Shown: positions 34,643 to 42,977 of the stretch, in pieces
How positions within the stretch are numbered: position 1 is the stretch's first letter
Layout: each line of letters begins with the position of its first letter
Assembly: GCF_900129325.1 (NCBI RefSeq)
Contig: NZ_FQUP01000001.1
Span: 868,001-932,000 of the forward strand
Direction of reading: 5' to 3'
DNA from: Kaistia soli DSM 19436
GTDB lineage: Bacteria > Pseudomonadota > Alphaproteobacteria > Rhizobiales > Kaistiaceae
Length of the DNA: 64,000 nt
The notes under the pieces: generated by a model
Told to the model about the DNA's origin: nothing
Databases searched by the model: none
What the model saw: only the letters and a program-made list of their open reading frames with translations
Position numbers and translations under genes: made by a program

Positions 34643-35359
34643 TCAATCGGTCGTGCTGCCCTCCCAGCTCGCATGGCGCACGTCCGGCAGCAGTGACAGA
34701 CCCCGTGTCACGGCATCGAGCTCCTTCTTTGCGACCGACGTGCTGACGAGCGTCGCGACGAGCTCGACGACGTCATTGTCGCGATCGACCACATCAACAT
34801 CGCCGACCGGATATTTCGCCGCCTCGAGCCGCTGAACCAGGGTGTCGCGGAGGTCGGCCATGGCGTCGGCCTGGACGAGAAGGCGCACCTCATAGGTCGC
34901 CTCGGCGACGCTATCGGCCAGTGGCGCGCGATTAATGAGCGCCGCGACCGGATGCAGCAGCGTGTTGCCGGCAAGGACAAACACCGTCAGCAGCGCTGCT
35001 TCCGCCAGCATGTCTGTTCCCGTGCAGGCACCGATCGCGGCCGAGCACCAGAGGGTCGCCGCCGTGTTGAGGCCCCGGACATTCATGCCCTCCTTCATGA
35101 TGACGCCGGCACCGAGAAAACCGATGCCGGAGACCACATAGGAAATCACGCGCACTGCCTCGGTGGATCCGGCGATGCGCTGGGCGAGATCGACGAAGGC
35201 GGCGGCGCCGACGGCGACGAGCACATTGGTCCGCAGTCCCGCCGTCCGCTGCCTGTATTGGCGCTCGGCGCCGATCAGCGCGCCCAGGACAAAGGCCGCC
35301 GTGAAGCTCACCAGCGTGTCGAGGAACTGCAGATGGTCATATGTTTCGATGAACTTCAC
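34643..35359 (-). CDS. MgtC/SapB family inner membrane protein
   Basis: A 238-residue membrane protein with four to five N-terminal helices and the family signature ALIGAERQYRQRTAGLRTN (near residue 27), then VSGIGFLGAGVIMK and GLNTAATLWCSAAIG. The soluble C-terminal domain (residues 160-238) resembles the ACT-like domain of full-length MgtC. MgtC of pathogens aids growth in low magnesium and inhibits the ATP synthase; the role of environmental members is less clear. No magnesium riboswitch is visible in the short upstream gap. Confidence 0.92.
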   Translation of the reverse strand: MKFIETYDHLQFLDTLVSFTAAFVLGALIGAERQYRQRTAGLRTNVLVAVGAAAFVDLAQRIAGSTEAVRVISYVVSGIGFLGAGVIMKEGMNVRGLNTAATLWCSAAIGACTGTDMLAEAALLTVFVLAGNTLLHPVAALINRAPLADSVAEATYEVRLLVQADAMADLRDTLVQRLEAAKYPVGDVDVVDRDNDVVELVATLVSTSVAKKELDAVTRGLSLLPDVRHASWEGSTTD

Positions 35360-35408
35360 GTAGTCGTCTCCGAGACCCGGGCCGCAACCAAGCCGGGCTG
35401 TGTCACGA

Positions 35409-35849
35409 TCATATGACGGTCCGTGCCACGCCCGTCGGTGGCCAAGCGCCGTCGACCGGATAGACGGCCTCGGGACCCGGCCAGGGCGGCAGCGTGAAAC
35501 CGATGGCTGTCAGCGGCTCGTCCTCGTCGGCACGGAACTGGAAGCCGGTCCCCGCGGGTATGGTGATCGAGAGACCGGGCACAAGGTCGACGATTTCGGC
35601 GCGCCCGCCCGCCGCACGCCACATGTGCCCGCGCCCGGAGATGAAATACCATGCTTCGTCCAGGCCGCGATGCGCGACGGCGACCGAGACGGCGCCGGCC
35701 GGCAGCGTAAAATGCGCCATGCTGCCGCCCGGCAGGGCGACCAGCGGCCGAACTTCAGACCCATCCGGCGCGATGTGATCCGCGGTCGGCGAGAGGGCGA
35801 TCGTGTCGAAGAGCGGTGTCTGCTCAGAAGGCATGGGCGCGGCTCGCAT
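35409..35849 (-). CDS. Cupin domain protein
   Basis: A 146-residue single-cupin protein. The barrel motifs are partly visible: AVAHRGLDEAWYFISGRGHMW and, later, LVPGLSITIPAGTGFQFRA. The usual histidines of motif 1 are partly replaced, so metal binding and enzyme activity are uncertain. ATG starts at 35849 and 35834 are both possible; a TTG further upstream (35876) is less likely. It lies 44 bases after the nucleoside hydrolase gene on the same strand and may be the last gene of the nucleoside uptake operon. Confidence 0.82.
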   Translation of the reverse strand: MRAAPMPSEQTPLFDTIALSPTADHIAPDGSEVRPLVALPGGSMAHFTLPAGAVSVAVAHRGLDEAWYFISGRGHMWRAAGGRAEIVDLVPGLSITIPAGTGFQFRADEDEPLTAIGFTLPPWPGPEAVYPVDGAWPPTGVARTVI

Positions 35850-35893
35850 CTGGAAAAGCACGCCTTTCCCAAGCAAGCCGCATGCCCGCTGGC

Positions 35894-36850
35894 TCAGGCG
35901 ACGTTCTTCATCAGGGCCACGAAATCCGCCTCGAAGCGCGCTCGGTCGATCGCCATGCAGACATTGGCATTGTGCAGCTCGTTGGCCGTACGGCGCCGAT
36001 CCGCGACGGTCTGGCCGCGCGTCAGTTCGCCATGCAGTTCGATGTCGACATACATCCGCTCCATCGTCGCGAGGCTTGGATCTTCGGCAATCGCCACGGC
36101 GAGCGGATCATGCAGCCCGCAGCCTTTGATGCCCGGATACATCGTCTTGTAGGAATTCACATAGAACTCGGTGATCTTCATCAGCGTCTGCGACGCCGGA
36201 TCGCCGGCCGCCACGATGTCGGCCATCATGTCGGTCGAGAGCAGCGTCGTCATGGTGACGTCCATGCCGACCAACGTCACATTGGCGCCGGCCTGTAGCA
36301 CGATATGCGCCGCCTCGGGGTCGTTGGCGAAATTGGCGTCGACCATCGGTGCGACGGGGCCGTGGATGCCCGGATGGAAAATCGTCGAGCCCATGATGAC
36401 GATGCCCTTGGCGAGCTTCGCGATCTCGGGCGCCTTGGTAAGCGCGAGCGCCACATTGGTGATCGGGCCAACCGGGACCAGCGTGATTTCGCCGGGATTC
36501 TCCTTGACGAGGCGGATCATCAGGTCGATCGCGTGCTCGTCGACCGCCTTGATCTTCGGCGTGGGCAGTTCGACATCGCCGAGGCCGTTGGAACCATGCA
36601 CATGGTCGGCCATGCGCTTGTAGGGGCGGATCAGCGATCGTCCGACGCCGGGCGCCACCGGGATTTCCGGCCGGCCGAGCAACTCGAGAATCTTCAGCGT
36701 GTTCTCGGTCGCGATCGACGTATCGGTATTGCCGAAGGTCGTGGTCAGCGCTTCGAGCTTAATGCCAGGGCGGCGCAGGGCATAGAAGATCGCCATGGCG
36801 TCGTCGATGCCTGTGTCGACGTCAAGAATGATGCGGCAGGGATCGGTCAT
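35894..36850 (-). CDS. Nucleoside hydrolase (inosine-uridine preferring type)
   Basis: A 318-residue N-ribohydrolase that splits imported nucleosides into base and ribose. The calcium-binding signature is LDVDTGIDDAMAIFYA at the N-terminus, followed by VPVGPITNVALAL and the C-terminal CGLHDPLAVAIAED containing the active-site histidine and aspartate. ATG 36848-36850 is the true start; the long open frame to 37327 lies over the permease gene. It follows a complete BMP-type nucleoside ABC importer, which fits a scavenging pathway. Base specificity cannot be read directly. Confidence 0.94.
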   Translation of the reverse strand: MTDPCRIILDVDTGIDDAMAIFYALRRPGIKLEALTTTFGNTDTSIATENTLKILELLGRPEIPVAPGVGRSLIRPYKRMADHVHGSNGLGDVELPTPKIKAVDEHAIDLMIRLVKENPGEITLVPVGPITNVALALTKAPEIAKLAKGIVIMGSTIFHPGIHGPVAPMVDANFANDPEAAHIVLQAGANVTLVGMDVTMTTLLSTDMMADIVAAGDPASQTLMKITEFYVNSYKTMYPGIKGCGLHDPLAVAIAEDPSLATMERMYVDIELHGELTRGQTVADRRRTANELHNANVCMAIDRARFEADFVALMKNVA

Positions 36851-36861
36851 GGCTGTCTTTC

Positions 36862-37782
36862 TCAAGGCGAGGCGGTGATGGTTGGGTCCTGGCGGCGGCG
36901 CCGCTTGGTATGGGTCAGCACCAATGCTACCAGCGTCACCACATAGGGTACGACGTCGGTGACCTGGTTGGGCAGGCCCTGCCCCTGCAGGCGCACCGAG
37001 AAGGCGTCGGCGAATCCGAACAGGACGCAGGCCAGCGCCGCATAAAGCGGATGATTGCGGCCGAGCATCACGGCGACGACGGCGATCCAGCCGCGCCCGG
37101 CGCTCATGTCCTCCGAAAAGATGCTGACCGTACCGAGCGAGAGTTGCGCCCCAGCAAGGCCGACGATGGCGCCGGCGACGAGCACGGTCACGATCCGGTA
37201 GCGCGTGACGTCGACGCCCATGGTCTCGGCCGCCTCGGCGTCCTCGCCGACGCCGCGAAGGCGCAGGCCGAGCGGCGTGCGGAACATCACGACCGTGACG
37301 ACCGCGACGAGGATCCAGGCGACCCATGTGAGCGCGGTCTGGCGCGAGAAGATCCAGCCAATCACCGGCCAGCCATTGATGGCGGCAATGCGGATCTTCT
37401 CCAGCCCGACAATGGCCGGGTCGCTGAACGTGCCGCTGACACCGAACATCTGGCGCAGCAGATAAGCCGTGAGCCCCGAGGCCAACAGGTTCATGCCGAC
37501 GCAGATGACGACCGCATCGCCGCGAAACACTGTGACGCCATAAGCGAGAATGAGCGAGAAGGCGACCGTCGCCAGCGTGGCTGCCGCGATGCCGCCGAGC
37601 GCACTCCCCGTCGCATAGGAGCCGACGACGGCGGCGAAGGCACCGACCAGCATCTGGCCCTCGAGCGCCATGTTGAAGACGCCGACGCGGCCGCAGAGCG
37701 TTCCGGCGAGGGCGGCCAGCAGGATCGGCGTGATCGCCTGCACGGCCGAATTGACGAGAAAGGGCGTGATGAAATCAAGCAT
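36862..37782 (-). CDS. Nucleoside ABC transporter permease (second subunit, NupQ/YufQ-like)
   Basis: A 306-residue inner-membrane permease of the branched-chain/nucleoside class (PF02653), with about eight to nine hydrophobic helices. LCGRVGVFNMALEGQMLVGAF near residue 30 is the family hallmark, and MGVDVTRYRIVTVLVAGAIVG the cytoplasmic coupling segment. It begins at 37780-37782, sharing one base with the stop of the other permease. The partner nucleoside hydrolase gene starts 11 bases downstream. Confidence 0.93.
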   Translation of the reverse strand: MLDFITPFLVNSAVQAITPILLAALAGTLCGRVGVFNMALEGQMLVGAFAAVVGSYATGSALGGIAAATLATVAFSLILAYGVTVFRGDAVVICVGMNLLASGLTAYLLRQMFGVSGTFSDPAIVGLEKIRIAAINGWPVIGWIFSRQTALTWVAWILVAVVTVVMFRTPLGLRLRGVGEDAEAAETMGVDVTRYRIVTVLVAGAIVGLAGAQLSLGTVSIFSEDMSAGRGWIAVVAVMLGRNHPLYAALACVLFGFADAFSVRLQGQGLPNQVTDVVPYVVTLVALVLTHTKRRRRQDPTITASP

Positions 37783-38816
37783 CAGCGCGTCTCCCGCCGC
37801 CGGCCGACGCCATGGCGGATGGCGAGGAAGAGAATGATGATCGACTGCAGCACCATGGTCAGCACGCGCGGGATCGACGTCTCGCGCTGCATGGCAAAGC
37901 CGCCGGTCTGCAGCGCCGCGAAAAAGGCGCCGGCGAGGATCGCGCCAAGCGGTTCGCCGCCGGCGAGGAGCGCCGCCATCAGGCCTGACCAAGTGTAGCC
38001 CGGCGAGAGCAGCGCGCCGTCCTGGAAGCGGAACTGCGAGCCGAGCACGATCAGCGCGCCGACGAGCCCGGCAATGGCGCCGCTCGCGAACATGACGCCG
38101 GTCATCTGGCGGGCTAGGGGCACGCCGCCATAGCCGGCGAAACGGGCATTGAGCCCGCGCATGCGCAGCTCATAGCCGCCGACCGTGAAGCGGTCATAGA
38201 GCACCACCAGCACGGCGACGACCAGCATGACCAGCAGGCCGGCATTGAGCGGACCGGAGAGGACCGGCAGCCGCGCCGCCTCGGGGATCATGGGAGTCTG
38301 CGCGAGACCCGTCGTGGTGTCGCGGAGCGGAAACCCGACGACATAGGAGCAAATGCCGATCGCCGGGTAGGAGAGCAGCAGGCTCGAGATCAGCATGGGG
38401 ATGCCATGCCGCGTCTCGCCCCAGGCAGCAATGGTCGCATAGAGACCGCTCGCCACCATCGCAGCGAGAATGGCGACGACGATCAGCAACGGTCCGGGAC
38501 CGGGGAGGTAGAGGGGTACGAGCGCCGCGACGAGCCCGCCGATCACCATCTGGCCGTCGCCGCCAAGATTGATCATCCCGCCGCGCAGCGGGATCGCGGC
38601 GACCAGCGTCATGCCGACCAGTGGAACGGCCCAGTTAAGCGTGTTCGGCAGGCTGTCCCAGGCCAGCGACCCAGTAACGATGGCGGCATAGGCCTCGACG
38701 GGGTTGCCGCCCGAGACCAGCACAAGCAGGCCGCCGAGAACGACGCCGACCAGGATCGCCAACGGCACGGGCGGTATGCGCAGCAGGCGCCGCATGGGGC
38801 GGGCAACGTCACTCAT
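37782..38816 (-). CDS. Nucleoside ABC transporter permease (first subunit, NupP/YufP-like)
   Basis: A 344-residue membrane permease of the same class. [20 protein letters not shown] near residue 80 corresponds to the 'GxxNxGxEGQ' signature, and [19 protein letters not shown] is the coupling loop. Its N-terminus ([16 protein letters not shown]) is cytoplasmic and basic. It lies 27 bases after the ATPase gene. With its partner it forms the heterodimeric channel of the BMP-type importer. Confidence 0.93.
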   Translation of the reverse strand: MSDVARPMRRLLRIPPVPLAILVGVVLGGLLVLVSGGNPVEAYAAIVTGSLAWDSLPNTLNWAVPLVGMTLVAAIPLRGGMINLGGDGQMVIGGLVAALVPLYLPGPGPLLIVVAILAAMVASGLYATIAAWGETRHGIPMLISSLLLSYPAIGICSYVVGFPLRDTTTGLAQTPMIPEAARLPVLSGPLNAGLLVMLVVAVLVVLYDRFTVGGYELRMRGLNARFAGYGGVPLARQMTGVMFASGAIAGLVGALIVLGSQFRFQDGALLSPGYTWSGLMAALLAGGEPLGAILAGAFFAALQTGGFAMQRETSIPRVLTMVLQSIIILFLAIRHGVGRRRETR

Positions 38817-38843
38817 CGAACTTCCCGCCGGCCAGGTCTGCCA

Positions 38844-40385
38844 TCATGCCGCCTCCTGGACGCGGCCGGCCATCAGCAGGCCGAGCGCCTCCTCGGTCGC
38901 CGTCGCAGCGTCGACTTCCGCGAGGATGCGGCCCTCATACATCACCAGGATACGGTCGGCGAGCGCGAGGATCTCGGAAAGCTCAGCCGAGACGAGCAGC
39001 ACAGCGGCGCCGCGATCTCGCTCGGCGACAAGCTCCGAATGGATGAACTCGATCGCACCGACATCGACGCCGCGTGTCGGCTGCTCAGCGATCAGCAGCG
39101 GCGCCCGATGAGTCAGCTCGCGTGCGACGACGACCTTCTGAAGATTGCCGCCTGAAAGCGTGCCGACCGCCAGCTTCTCGGAGCCGATCTTGATGCCGAA
39201 GCGCGCGATCATCGCACGTGCCTCTGCGGCGAGCGCACGGCCATCGAGCAGGCCGCCCCGGGCGAGCGGCGGGTGGCGATGAAAACCCATGGCGAGATTG
39301 TCTGCCGCGCTCGCCGCGCGTGCCGTGCCGGTCACGGCACGATCCTCGGGGATATAAGCGAGACCGGCGACACGATGCGCGTCGACCCCGGCCGCCGTGA
39401 CGTCCTGGCCGGCGATCGAGACACGGCCACGAAAAGGTTGCCTCAGTCCGGCCAGCGCCTCGATCAGTTCGGTCTGGCCATTGCCGGCGACCCCGGCGAT
39501 GCCGACGATCTCTCCGCCCCGGACGGTCAGCGAAGCGCGATCGACCAACGGCCGGCCGTCGTCGGAGAGAACCGTCAAATCATCGGCGACCAGCACCGGC
39601 GCGCCGGGCGAGGCTGGTGCCTTCTCGACCTTGAGGTTGACGGCACGTCCGGTCATAGCGCGGATGATCTCGCGCGGCGAGGTTTCGGCGGTGACCATGC
39701 GCTCGACCACGCGGCCATCGCGCAGCACCGTCACACGGTCCGTGATCGTCATCACCTCGTGCAGCTTGTGCGTGACGAAGAGGATCGTGCGGCCGTCGGC
39801 GGCGAGATGGCGGATGACATCGAACAGCCCGTCGCGCTCTTGAGGGGTCAGAACAGCGGTCGGCTCGTCGAGAATGAGAATCTGCGCATCGCGATAGAGG
39901 GCCTTCAGGATTTCAACGCGCTGGCGCACGCCGACCGACAGGCTGCCGACGACGACCGTGGGATCAACCGCGAGCCGATAGCGCGCAGCGATCTCGCCGA
40001 CGCGCTCGATCGCCGCGCGGCGATCGATGAGCCCATGCCGGCTTGGCTCCATGCCATAGACGACATTTTCCCAGACCGTCAGCGAATTGAACAGCTTGAA
40101 GGCCTGGTGAACCATGCCCATGCCCTCGGCGATCGCATCGAGGGCAGAGCGGTATTCGACCCTGCGGCCGCGCATCAGGATCTCGCCAGCGTCGGGCTGC
40201 TGCAATCCATAGAGGATCGACATCAGCGTCGACTTGCCGGCGCCGTTCTCGCCCATGACGGCATGGACCTCGCCGCGCGCGACGACGAGGTCGACCCGAT
40301 CATTGGCGACGAGAGGGCCGTAGCGCTTGACGATGCCGCGCGCTTCGAGCTCGGCCACCGGCGTAACAACCGGCCCGGCCGTCAC
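38844..40385 (-). CDS. Nucleoside/sugar ABC transporter ATP-binding protein (double ATPase)
   Basis: A 513-residue protein with two ABC domains in tandem, as in RbsA/YufO. The first has Walker [15 protein letters not shown] near residue 45, signature [15 protein letters not shown] and Walker [14 protein letters not shown]. The second has a degenerate P-loop ([14 protein letters not shown]) but a normal signature ([15 protein letters not shown]) and [13 protein letters not shown]. One active and one altered site is usual for this group. It powers the two downstream permeases and lies 40 bases after the binding protein. Confidence 0.95.
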   Translation of the reverse strand: MTAGPVVTPVAELEARGIVKRYGPLVANDRVDLVVARGEVHAVMGENGAGKSTLMSILYGLQQPDAGEILMRGRRVEYRSALDAIAEGMGMVHQAFKLFNSLTVWENVVYGMEPSRHGLIDRRAAIERVGEIAARYRLAVDPTVVVGSLSVGVRQRVEILKALYRDAQILILDEPTAVLTPQERDGLFDVIRHLAADGRTILFVTHKLHEVMTITDRVTVLRDGRVVERMVTAETSPREIIRAMTGRAVNLKVEKAPASPGAPVLVADDLTVLSDDGRPLVDRASLTVRGGEIVGIAGVAGNGQTELIEALAGLRQPFRGRVSIAGQDVTAAGVDAHRVAGLAYIPEDRAVTGTARAASAADNLAMGFHRHPPLARGGLLDGRALAAEARAMIARFGIKIGSEKLAVGTLSGGNLQKVVVARELTHRAPLLIAEQPTRGVDVGAIEFIHSELVAERDRGAAVLLVSAELSEILALADRILVMYEGRILAEVDAATATEEALGLLMAGRVQEAA

Positions 40386-40425
40386 GACGGCACCCTCTGC
40401 ATGATGCTGCCTCTTGCTTCGCGCG

Positions 40426-41454
40426 TTACTTGGCGAGCTGCATCGGATCGGCGACCTTCAGCGTCCCTGCAACGATCTCGTCCCGCAGCGCCTTCACCTT
40501 GGCGAGAGCCTCGGGATATTCGGCAATGAGGCAGCCGGACGCCGCGACACCGGCCTCAAGGCCCGTCAGCGTCATGCCGCCCTCGGCGAGGCCGAGCGCC
40601 GCGACTTGCGGCTGGTCGCCCTTGGCAATGCCGGCGACGCCCTTCTCGATGACGACGTCAGTGCGCTTCTCGACATTGTCCATCACGGCGCCGGGCGCCT
40701 GCTTGCACTGGTTGACGTCGACGCCGAAGGCCGCGGCGCCATCGAGATCGCCAAGGCCCTTGAAGATGCCGCCATTCGAGCCGGCGCCAGCCGCCATCAC
40801 CCGATCGACATCATCGGAAACCAGAACGGCTGCGCGCTGCTGGCCGCGTGCCGGATCGGAGAAGGGATTGTTGCCGCCGATCCACAGCGTTTCAGCCGTC
40901 TGGACGTCCGGCTTGACGTGCTTGGCACCGGCGAGGAACGGATCGGTGTAGCGATGCAGAAACGGAATATCGAGCGCGCCGATCGCACCAACCTTGCCGG
41001 TCTTGGTGGTGAGACCCGCTTCAGCGCCGGCGAGGAAGGTCGCCTCATATTCGCGGAACACCGAGCAGTAGATATTCGGAGCGAGCGTCTGCGGGCAGCT
41101 GTCGACCAGGAGGAACTTCGTCTCGGGGTTGGCCTTGGCCACCTCCGGCAGCACGTCGTTGAACTCGAACCCAACCGCGACGACGACGCCTGCCTCCTTG
41201 GCAGCCGCCTCGAGATTCTGGCGGATCGTGGTCGGGTCCGTGCTCTCATAGGCCTTGGCTGTGCCGCCGAGGGCCGCCGCTGCCTTCTCGGTGCCGGTCT
41301 TGGCGAGCTTCAGGAAGTCGTTGACCCCGATCGGATTGGGCGAGACGAAGACGACGAGCTTCGGGTCGGCAGCAGCAGCCGGCTGCGCCACCAGCGCCGA
41401 GACGGCCAGGACCATCGCCGCACCGCTCATCATCAGGCCTTGAAACTTCATCAC
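40426..41454 (-). CDS. BMP family periplasmic nucleoside-binding protein
   Basis: A 342-residue binding protein with a Sec signal peptide (cleavage near AQPAAAA-DP) and a BMP/PnrA-like domain beginning LVVFVSPNPIGVNDFLKLAK. EAAAKEAGVVVAVGFEFNDVL and GKVGAIGALDIPFLHRYTDPF are typical of the group that binds purine nucleosides. It is the first gene of the minus-strand operon and divergent from the SDR gene, with 123 bases between. The nucleoside hydrolase in the operon supports a nucleoside ligand. Confidence 0.93.
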   Translation of the reverse strand: MMKFQGLMMSGAAMVLAVSALVAQPAAAADPKLVVFVSPNPIGVNDFLKLAKTGTEKAAAALGGTAKAYESTDPTTIRQNLEAAAKEAGVVVAVGFEFNDVLPEVAKANPETKFLLVDSCPQTLAPNIYCSVFREYEATFLAGAEAGLTTKTGKVGAIGALDIPFLHRYTDPFLAGAKHVKPDVQTAETLWIGGNNPFSDPARGQQRAAVLVSDDVDRVMAAGAGSNGGIFKGLGDLDGAAAFGVDVNQCKQAPGAVMDNVEKRTDVVIEKGVAGIAKGDQPQVAALGLAEGGMTLTGLEAGVAASGCLIAEYPEALAKVKALRDEIVAGTLKVADPMQLAK

Positions 41455-41577
41455 GCGCTCCTCATGCCAATCGAAGATTGGAACTTAGCCAGTAGCGAAC
41501 GAGCCGACAACCGCGATTGACCGCAGCGACGCCATGCCTATCCTCCGGACAGCGTCCTGTCCCCAGATGGATTCCCG

Positions 41578-42417
41578 ATGTCCAAATACATGATCACCGC
41601 GCCGAGTGCGCCGCTCCCGGTCCGCACGCCCCGCATCCTGCCCGTCCATGAGGGCAAGAGCTTCGTCGTAACCGGCGGCTCGGGCGGCATCGGCAAGGCG
41701 ATCGCCGGCCTCCTGCTGGCCCAAGGCGCACATGTCGTCGTCGCCGATCTCAAACCCGCGAGCGCCGAGGCAACGGCGGAGGAACTCGGCGGCGCCGGCA
41801 AGGGCTGCTTCGCCGTCGCGATGGATGTCGGCTCGCAATCCTCAGTCGCGGCCGGGATCGACGCGGCTGCGGCAGCCCTCGGAACCATCGACGGCCTGGT
41901 GAACTGCGCCGCGATCGTGCTGCATTCCGATCCGCTTGAGATCAGCTGGGATGACTGGCGTCGACAGTTCGAGATCAATCTTTTTGGCGCCTACGAGGCA
42001 TCTCGGCTGGTGGCGAAGCGGATGATCGACGCCGGCACGCGCGGCGCAATCGTTTCAATCGCTTCGGAAGCTGGAAAGAAGGGGCATAAGGAATCGCTGG
42101 CCTACAGCGCCAGCAAGGCAGCACTGATCTCCATGACGCGCATGCTGTCGGAGACGCTGGCCCCGCACGATATCAACGTGAACTGCGTTTGCCCCGGGGG
42201 CGTCGCGACGCCGATGCTGCGCGAAGTATCGGAAGCCTATTCGGGCTTCACGGGCGAAGGCGCACCGGCCATCTTCGACAAGATGCTGAGCCAGCAACTC
42301 ATCCGCCACCTGCAGCCCATCGAGGTGGCGCGGGTAACGTCGTTCCTTCTCACGGACGATGCCATGCTGATCCGCGGTCAGGCGGTCAATGCCGACGCGG
42401 GCGAAACGCCTTACTGA
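41578..42417 (+). CDS. Short-chain dehydrogenase/reductase
   Basis: A 279-residue NAD(P)-dependent oxidoreductase. The cofactor motif is VVTGGSGGIGKAIAGLLL (near residue 30) with NCAAIV, the catalytic Ser in IVSIASEAG and the YSASK pair near residue 177. The acidic residue after beta-2 (VADLKP) suggests NAD preference. An N-terminal extension of about 25 residues precedes the fold. The substrate is unknown; its nearest neighbours (nucleoside importer, response regulator) give little help. Its stop overlaps that of the opposing response regulator gene by 7 bases. Confidence 0.93.
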   Translation: MSKYMITAPSAPLPVRTPRILPVHEGKSFVVTGGSGGIGKAIAGLLLAQGAHVVVADLKPASAEATAEELGGAGKGCFAVAMDVGSQSSVAAGIDAAAAALGTIDGLVNCAAIVLHSDPLEISWDDWRRQFEINLFGAYEASRLVAKRMIDAGTRGAIVSIASEAGKKGHKESLAYSASKAALISMTRMLSETLAPHDINVNCVCPGGVATPMLREVSEAYSGFTGEGAPAIFDKMLSQQLIRHLQPIEVARVTSFLLTDDAMLIRGQAVNADAGETPY

Positions 42418-42815
42418 CCCTCGCCCGCCGCTTCGAGCGGCTGCTTGATCAGCGCAGTCATCGCGGCGACCAGATCCTTGACCTCGAACGGCTTGCCGAT
42501 CGCCTGCATGGTGGCCGGGTCGAAGCCCGGCCAGAGCCTGATCCCCGCGACATCACCGGTCGAAAACAGGATGCCGAGGCTCGGGCGCAGTGCGAGCGCC
42601 CGTTCGGCCAGCGCGCGGCCATCCATGCCGGGCAGCTCGACATCGGTGATCATGAGAGCGATCGGCAGATCGCCTGCTAGTACGGGCAGCGCCGCCGAGG
42701 CATCCTCGGCCTCGATTGTCGTGAAGCCAAGATCGCCGAGTTGATCGCTCATGACCATGCGCAGGATCGGTTCATCCTCGACCACGAGTATGATTCCGGT
42801 GCTGCTGCTGATCAT
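42411..42815 (-). CDS. Stand-alone response regulator (receiver domain only)
   Basis: A 134-residue CheY-like receiver without output domain. Key residues: acidic pair Glu13/Asp14 (VVEDEPILRMV), phosphoacceptor Asp58 (ITDVELPGMDG), Ser85/Thr86 (LFSTGD) and Lys108 (IGKPF). GGAGGG precedes the ATG 42813-42815; the huge open frame upstream is antisense to the aldehyde dehydrogenase gene. An EcfG promoter 44 bases upstream places it in the general stress response, where single-domain regulators such as SdrG are known to act. No kinase is adjacent. Confidence 0.92.
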   Translation of the reverse strand: MISSSTGIILVVEDEPILRMVMSDQLGDLGFTTIEAEDASAALPVLAGDLPIALMITDVELPGMDGRALAERALALRPSLGILFSTGDVAGIRLWPGFDPATMQAIGKPFEVKDLVAAMTALIKQPLEAAGEGQ

Positions 42816-42858
42816 CGAGGCCCTCCTTTCCGACGTTTTGCGCGCCATTGGATGTAGC

Positions 42859-42884
42859 AACGGAAAATCGCGCCGAATGGTTCC
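42859..42884 (-). promoter_or_regulatory. EcfG (general stress sigma factor) promoter
   Basis: On the minus strand GGAAC (42884-42880), a 17-base spacer and CGTT (42862-42859), within the accepted EcfG consensus. It lies 44 bases upstream of the response regulator start. Confidence 0.75.
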
Positions 42885-42977
42885 GCCCACGCTTATACGG
42901 TGCGACCACGTCGCCGGTTGCGGCCGCGATGCATCGGATCGATCTAGAAGGAGTTCAAAAGCGCGAGGGCTTCCGGG

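Noticed and set aside
35360-35408. Magnesium (M-box) riboswitch before the MgtC-like gene
   Set aside because: The gap to the cupin gene is about 50 bases, too short for an M-box.
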